Source of the DNA: Bacillus aerolatus
GTDB lineage: Bacteria > Bacillota > Bacilli > Bacillales > Domibacillaceae
Reading direction: 5' to 3'
Length of the DNA: 64,000 nt
NCBI RefSeq assembly: GCF_009183655.1
Contig: NZ_WEIO01000003.1
Span: forward strand, 1 to 64,000
The notes beneath the pieces are model-generated. The model ran no database searches and was not told the origin of the DNA. It saw only the letters and a list, made by a program, of their open reading frames with translations. A program made the position numbers and the translations under genes. The stretch's first letter is position 1, and each line of letters starts with the position of its first letter. This document shows positions 59,866 to 64,000 of this stretch, piece after piece.

Positions 59866-61698
59866 TTAACTCCTCACTACTTCCCTCATCACCCGCTGCA
59901 ACCCACTCTTCGTATTCGCAATCTCCACAAGCTGCTCTTTCAACAGCTTAGCGTTCTTCGCTGGCAAGCTATTGATAAACTCCCAGAGCACATCCCCTTC
60001 CACCTGCCCAGCCTTCCCAATATGTATCTTCGGGAACACCTGCTTAGAATGGACTTCGTTTTCGTTGAGAAGTTCTTCATACATCTTCTCCCCCGGTCGA
60101 ATACCGGAGAACTGAATACCGATTTCTTCTATAGTATAACCTGAAAGTGTAATCAAGTTTTTGGCGAGGTCGACGATTTTGACGGGTTCGCCCATATCGA
60201 GTACGAAGATCTCCCCTCCCCTAGCGAGTGCCCCTGCCTGGATGACGAGTCTGGATGCTTCCGGGATGGTCATGAAGTATCTTGTCATATCCGGATGGGT
60301 GACGGTGACGGGACCGCCGGCTTGGATTTGTTTTTTGAACAGCGGGATGACACTGCCTCTTGACCCTAAGACGTTGCCGAAGCGGACGGCGACGAAGCTC
60401 GTGTTGCTTTCTTTGTCGAGCTGCTGGATGACCATTTCTGCGACGCGTTTTGTCGCGCCCATGACGTTCGTTGGGTTGACGGCTTTGTCGGATGAGATGA
60501 GTACGAATTTTTTGACGCCGGCAACTGCGGCGGCTTCCCCTACATTTTTTGTGCCGAAAACATTGTTTTTAACCGCTTCTTTCGGGTTGTATTCCATAAG
60601 CGGCACGTGTTTATGAGCCGCGGCGTGATAGACGACTTCTGGGCGGTGTTCTGCCATCAGGCTGAACATGCGCTCGCGGTCTTGAATATCACCGATAATC
60701 GGAATGATGTCAATCATGCCTTTATAGCGGTTGCGCAGTTCCATGTCGATTTGATAGATACTGTTTTCTCCGTGGCCGACAAGCACAATTTTATCCGGCT
60801 GGAACATACCGATTTGCCGGCAGATTTCCGAACCGATCGAACCGCCGGCGCCTGTAACGAGTACGGTGCGGCCAGTGACGTATTCCGAAATACTTTCAAG
60901 ATCGAGATCGACTGGTTTACGCCCAAGCAAGTCTTCTACTTGTACTTCGCGGAACTGGCTGACGGATACCCGGCCGGTCATGACGTCTTCGATGAGCGGC
61001 ATGATTTGCGTTTTAGCATCTGTTTTAGCACACTGTTCATAAATATGCTGAATTCCTTTTTTCTCAAGTGAGGGAATCGCTATAATGATATTGTCGATGT
61101 GTTCTTTTTCAACGATATCCGGAATGTCGGCGATTGTTCCTGCCACGGTCACTCCGTGAATTTGCAGCCGCTGCTTTCTCGGTTCATCGTCGACGAAAGC
61201 GACTGGAAAAAAGTCGGCGTCTGCGTAAGTAAGTAGCTGGCGGACAACCATCGAGCCCCCTGAACCGGCACCGACGATTAATGTCCGTTTCTTGTCATTA
61301 TTGCCTGCAATGAAATGGTCCCGATACAATCGCCACGAAAAGCGTGAACCTCCGATCAGCAGAATATGAAGCATCCACGTGATTAAAAGCACACGCATGT
61401 AAATATCCTGGAACGCCACTAGCTGGATGATGGCTGTGGCTGCGATGGAAAAAGTTACAGCTCTTGCAATGGCCATTAACTCGCGCACGCTTGCGTATTC
61501 CCATGCTTTTTGGTACAGCTTGTAAATAGCCGCAAATAAATGATGGCTCGCCAGCAGGGAAACAGAGCTGATAAACAATGTACTCGCACTGTAAATGTTC
61601 ATATAAGGATGCAAAATAAAATAACCGATATAAATAGAAAATAAAACGATGACTGAATCAAGCCCTACTAACAGCGACAGCCTTTTTTGGTAAGTCAA
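59866..61698 (-). CDS. epsC: UDP-N-acetylglucosamine 4,6-dehydratase, EpsC/PglF-like
   Basis: 610 residues. Four N-terminal membrane helices (about 1-110) precede a CoA-binding-like Rossmann domain (GAGSGGSMVVRQLLTY). The catalytic SDR domain has VTGAGGSIGSEICRQI (NAD), AAAHKHVPLMEYNPKEAVKN and SSDKAVNPTNVMGATKRVAE (SDK variant of the YxxxK site). It makes the 4-keto-6-deoxy sugar used by EpsN. Start: TTG at 61698 after AGAGGTG with 8-nt spacing, giving a TYQKRLSLLVGLDS N-terminus typical of the family; the frame is open to an ATG at 61743. Confidence 0.92.
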   Translation of the reverse strand: MTYQKRLSLLVGLDSVIVLFSIYIGYFILHPYMNIYSASTLFISSVSLLASHHLFAAIYKLYQKAWEYASVRELMAIARAVTFSIAATAIIQLVAFQDIYMRVLLITWMLHILLIGGSRFSWRLYRDHFIAGNNDKKRTLIVGAGSGGSMVVRQLLTYADADFFPVAFVDDEPRKQRLQIHGVTVAGTIADIPDIVEKEHIDNIIIAIPSLEKKGIQHIYEQCAKTDAKTQIMPLIEDVMTGRVSVSQFREVQVEDLLGRKPVDLDLESISEYVTGRTVLVTGAGGSIGSEICRQIGMFQPDKIVLVGHGENSIYQIDMELRNRYKGMIDIIPIIGDIQDRERMFSLMAEHRPEVVYHAAAHKHVPLMEYNPKEAVKNNVFGTKNVGEAAAVAGVKKFVLISSDKAVNPTNVMGATKRVAEMVIQQLDKESNTSFVAVRFGNVLGSRGSVIPLFKKQIQAGGPVTVTHPDMTRYFMTIPEASRLVIQAGALARGGEIFVLDMGEPVKIVDLAKNLITLSGYTIEEIGIQFSGIRPGEKMYEELLNENEVHSKQVFPKIHIGKAGQVEGDVLWEFINSLPAKNAKLLKEQLVEIANTKSGLQRVMREVVRS

Positions 61699-61746
61699 CA
61701 GCAATTCACCTCTTTGTTTGTTCATTATCTTTGGTGTTTCCAAATA

Positions 61747-61801
61747 AAAAACAGTTAATAGAAACCCACCCCTGTTGGATGGGCTTTTATTAACTGTTTT
61801 T
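61747..61801 (-). terminator. Terminator between the EAR-like RNA and epsC
   Basis: A 14-bp outer stem (AAAAACAGTTAATA-type pairing with TATTAACTGTTTTT) encloses a second CCCACC/GGATGGG hairpin, with a terminal T-run on the minus strand. It lies about 50 bp before the epsC start, so transcription of epsC must pass it. Confidence 0.75.
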
Positions 61802-61843
61802 CCACTATTTTTCTAGATTTCAAGTTCAAAAAATAAAGTAAAA

Positions 61844-61957
61844 CCGGGCATCTAACCCGTCCTCACGCTATACTACTGACGACTGGCGTCTAAGGCGATT
61901 CTATAAATACCCACAGTACAGCCGAGTGCCTCCGTTGATAAAGGTCAGGAGGCATCA
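61844..61957 (-). ncRNA. EAR (epsC RNA)-like antitermination element
   Basis: A strongly structured stretch on the minus strand: TGCCTCC/GGAGGCA hairpin, CTCGGCTGTACTGTGGGTA, TAGAATCGCC, GACGCCAGTCGTC, and a final GGGTTAGATGCCC hairpin. It sits between the tyrosine phosphatase/kinase genes and the epsC-type gene, exactly where EAR lies in B. subtilis, and directly upstream of a terminator. EAR promotes read-through of terminators in the long eps operon. Assigned by position and structure rather than a model search. Confidence 0.7.
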
Positions 61958-62103
61958 CCTAAACATCTATACTTTTAAGCCGTTGCTATTATTTCACTTA
62001 TTTTGTAAAAGGAATAGCTGTAAGTTTATCCGTTGCTGGCTTGTTTTTACATTGTTTCCTAAGACTGATTCCGCCGCTCTGCGATGTTCACTTTTTGAAT
62101 AGA

Positions 62104-62874
62104 TTAAAATAATCCGAGAAACTTCTTTTTCGTCCGAATTCGCTCCGGTGGTTCTTTGTACATATGCTGGCCGTTCACAATCAGTTCGGCGTTTTCTTTA
62201 AAGTAATACACATAATCCGTTCCCGCTCTTTTTTGCAGGCGCTCGTGTGCTTGCGCCATATGGAAACTGCGGTTTTTTACGTTGTGAGCGTCGGAAGCAA
62301 AGAGATGCGTTAAGTTCGCGTCAATCAGCTGTTCTGTAAACATCTGGATCTTTTTCCCGAACTTGCCAATATAAGAAGACGCAGTAATTTGTGTCGCCGC
62401 TCCGTTTTTCACTAGGTTGTACAATCTGTCTGGTTTCTCTATTAGTTCCTGATTACGCTCAGGATGGACGATGATGGGCAAGAGCCCTTTCATCTGCATG
62501 TCAAAGAAAAGTTGTTCCGCATATTGGGGAACATAGCCAGATGGAAACTCAATCAATACGTAAGATGAATCTCCGCCGATTGTCAGCAATTCATCTTTTT
62601 CATAATCTTCCATTAATTCCCCGTATATTCGTATTTCCTGACCGGGTAGAATTTCGACATTTATACCCCCATCTTTTAGCTCTTTATTTAAGTCGGCTAC
62701 ACCAGCGATAATGTCTTTTTTCACATTGTCGTACGTGCCGTTTTTATGGTGAGGAGTGGCCACGATTGTCGTGATCCCCTCTTTTTCTGCTTCTTTAGCC
62801 ATGATTAAACTTTCTGTCAGTGTTGTTGCTCCATCATCGACCCTAGGTAAAATGTGGCAGTGAAGATCAATCAC
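62104..62874 (-). CDS. Tyrosine-protein phosphatase, CpsB/YwqE-like
   Basis: A 256-residue PHP-fold manganese-dependent phosphatase that dephosphorylates the partner tyrosine kinase. Metal ligands are in DLHCHILPRVDDGA (start), ATPHHKNGTYDN, EIRIYGE, IVHPERNQEL and FASDAHNV. Start: GTG at 62874 with GGAGGT 6 nt upstream, giving the IDLHCH N-terminus; the longer frame to 62928 carries an odd hydrophobic extension. It follows the kinase by 114 bp. Confidence 0.92.
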   Translation of the reverse strand: MIDLHCHILPRVDDGATTLTESLIMAKEAEKEGITTIVATPHHKNGTYDNVKKDIIAGVADLNKELKDGGINVEILPGQEIRIYGELMEDYEKDELLTIGGDSSYVLIEFPSGYVPQYAEQLFFDMQMKGLLPIIVHPERNQELIEKPDRLYNLVKNGAATQITASSYIGKFGKKIQMFTEQLIDANLTHLFASDAHNVKNRSFHMAQAHERLQKRAGTDYVYYFKENAELIVNGQHMYKEPPERIRTKKKFLGLF

Positions 62875-62988
62875 ATTATCACCTCCCTCTATTTCTAGCA
62901 TTATAGTGACAATAATCATATGATTCACCTTACCATATATATGCCATTAAACCTATAGGATTTCCTCGACAGTATTTCCTAATTTCCC

Positions 62989-63690
62989 CTATTTACCGTA
63001 GTAATAATAGTAGTTTGAATCACTCTGTTTTCTATTATTTAAGACGACTCCAAGCGGCTTTGCATTGACTGATTGCAGAAGCTCCTTCGCTTTTAATGCC
63101 GCGTCGATTTCCGTTTTCCCGCTATTGACAACGAGTACGCTTCCATCACACTGGTTAGCGAGCACTTGGGCATCCGTCACTGCGAGGATCGGCGGCGTAT
63201 CAAAAATGACTATGTCGAATTGTGTATACGCTTCTTCCAGGCATTCTGCCATCGCCTCCGAACTAAGCAGCTCGGCAGGGTTGGGCGGAATCGGTCCGGA
63301 AGTCAATACGTGAAGGAAGTCAATCTCTGTTTGACCGGCTGCCTCAGAAAGTTCCATCTGCTTAGTCAATACATTCGTTAGACCAAAATTATTCATGCGA
63401 TTGAATGTGTAATGCGCGGTTGGCTTGCGCATGTCCGCGTCCACTAACAGTACTTTCTTCTTCTGCTGGGCAAAGACAACGGCCAGATTGCTCGCTGTAG
63501 TGGACTTCCCTTCTCCGGGACCTGCGGAAGTAACGAGCAAAGAGCGAATCGCCTGATCCACGGAAGAGAATAAAATATTCGTGCGGATCGTCCGGTACTG
63601 TTCGGAAATAGGTGACTTCGGATTTGTTTTGGCGATTAAATTTCGCTGAGCTGAGCCTGGAGCTGTCTTTTTCGTTTTCTTAAGAACCAA
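62989..63690 (-). CDS. Tyrosine-protein kinase, CpsD/YwqD-like
   Basis: A 233-residue BY-kinase: Walker [21 protein letters not shown], Walker A' [12 protein letters not shown], Walker [10 protein letters not shown], and a C-terminal Tyr cluster YYYYYG that is autophosphorylated. It needs the membrane modulator encoded just upstream. Start: TTG at 63690 ([16 protein letters not shown] start, as in YwqD), with AGAGGTG upstream; this gives an 11-bp overlap with the modulator gene. The longer frame to 63744 would overlap it by 65 bp and lacks a ribosome site. Confidence 0.92.
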   Translation of the reverse strand: MVLKKTKKTAPGSAQRNLIAKTNPKSPISEQYRTIRTNILFSSVDQAIRSLLVTSAGPGEGKSTTASNLAVVFAQQKKKVLLVDADMRKPTAHYTFNRMNNFGLTNVLTKQMELSEAAGQTEIDFLHVLTSGPIPPNPAELLSSEAMAECLEEAYTQFDIVIFDTPPILAVTDAQVLANQCDGSVLVVNSGKTEIDAALKAKELLQSVNAKPLGVVLNNRKQSDSNYYYYYGK

Positions 63691-64000
63691 TGGTTTCACC
63701 TCTGTATGCTGTTTTCTTTGCACGGGACCTTGTTGTTTTTCCATCTTGCGCAGTAATCGTTGTCACGCTGCCAAGCATAGGGAGATCAAGCAGGCGCTCT
63801 ACATCTTGTTCCGTTTTCACTGTGTTATCGAGGTATTCGAGCAGGAAAACGAGACCGACACCTGCCATTAAACCGACGACAAGCGCAATGGCAATGTTTA
63901 ATAGCGGCTGCGGTTTAACAGGAGACATGCCTTCTGCTGCTTCTGCTTTCGCCAAAATACTGACGTTATCGACATTCATAATGTTTACAATTTCTTTTTG
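63680..64000 (-). CDS. Chain-length/kinase modulator, CpsC/YwqC-like (C-terminal part)
   Basis: The last 106 residues of a Wzz-type membrane protein, open at the right edge. [20 protein letters not shown] leads to the second transmembrane helix with the Pro-rich motif ([20 protein letters not shown]), then a cytoplasmic tail ([20 protein letters not shown]) that activates the kinase. Together with the next two genes it forms the phosphoregulatory unit that sets EPS chain length. Confidence 0.9.
   Translation of the reverse strand, partial: QKEIVNIMNVDNVSILAKAEAAEGMSPVKPQPLLNIAIALVVGLMAGVGLVFLLEYLDNTVKTEQDVERLLDLPMLGSVTTITAQDGKTTRSRAKKTAYRGETIGS

Overview
The window looks like chromosome from a spore-forming, low-to-moderate GC Bacillaceae species (Bacillus-like, not B. 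subtilis). The evidence is AGGAGG-type ribosome binding sites, a GerA-type germinant receptor operon, SinR/SinI, Bacillus-type ferredoxin and YumC reductase, meso-DAP dehydrogenase, and a YwqC/YwqD/YwqE plus EpsC/L/M/N-like exopolysaccharide (EPS) locus. No rRNA, tRNA, intact insertion sequence, prophage or CRISPR array was seen.

Layout. 0-2.3 kb: start of hutU, ferredoxin, and ferredoxin-NADP reductase, with a small chimeric ferredoxin::reductase ORF between the last two. 2.5-3.8 kb: first sinR><sinI module. 4.1-7.3 kb: sodium/solute symporter and amidohydrolase. 7.4-12.2 kb: secreted nuclease and S-layer-anchored SGNH esterase. 12.3-16.7 kb: M20 amidohydrolase, second symporter and a sigma-54 activator. 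17.0-21.9 kb: germination operon with a duplicated B subunit. 22-32 kb: collagen-like protein, meso-DAP dehydrogenase, chemoreceptor with a clear sigma-D promoter, two SH3/SGNH hydrolases, polysaccharide deacetylase, VanZ-like and other small membrane proteins. 32.4-36.3 kb: VanZ, second sinR><sinI module, phosphoglucomutase pgcA. 36.6-47 kb: amidohydrolase, symporter, D-amino-acid-oxidase-like enzyme, MerR-like regulator, D-cysteine desulfhydrase, two more VanZ modules, a lipoprotein. 47.2-64 kb: EPS locus on the minus strand, read from the chain-length/tyrosine-kinase genes at the right edge towards epsN.

The most interesting system is regulatory. Each sinR is convergent with a small sinI-like antirepressor gene too short to stand out as an ORF. 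Each sinI is preceded by a c-di-GMP-I (GEMM) riboswitch whose P1 stem ends a few nucleotides before the Shine-Dalgarno, by an extended -10 promoter, and by a Spo0A-box-like site at the same distance. The pgcA promoter carries a perfect SinR-type inverted repeat filling its 17-bp spacer. With the EPS operon nearby, this suggests a circuit Spo0A~P + c-di-GMP -> SinI -| SinR -| EPS precursor and matrix genes, present in two paralogous copies. The EPS operon also carries an EAR (epsC RNA)-like element and a terminator just upstream of the epsC-type gene.

A second theme is duplication followed by decay: fer/reductase chimera, gerAA tail plus second gerAB, two tiny Cys-rich ORFs, VanZ-small-protein pairs (three, one broken), two SH3/SGNH hydrolases, and two amidohydrolase/symporter families. 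Intergenic DNA holds three dispersed repeat families: a nine-unit 21-bp-period array (five copies), a GGTGCCTGTCACTCCCC motif next to gene ends, and a GGGACTGAC hairpin family.
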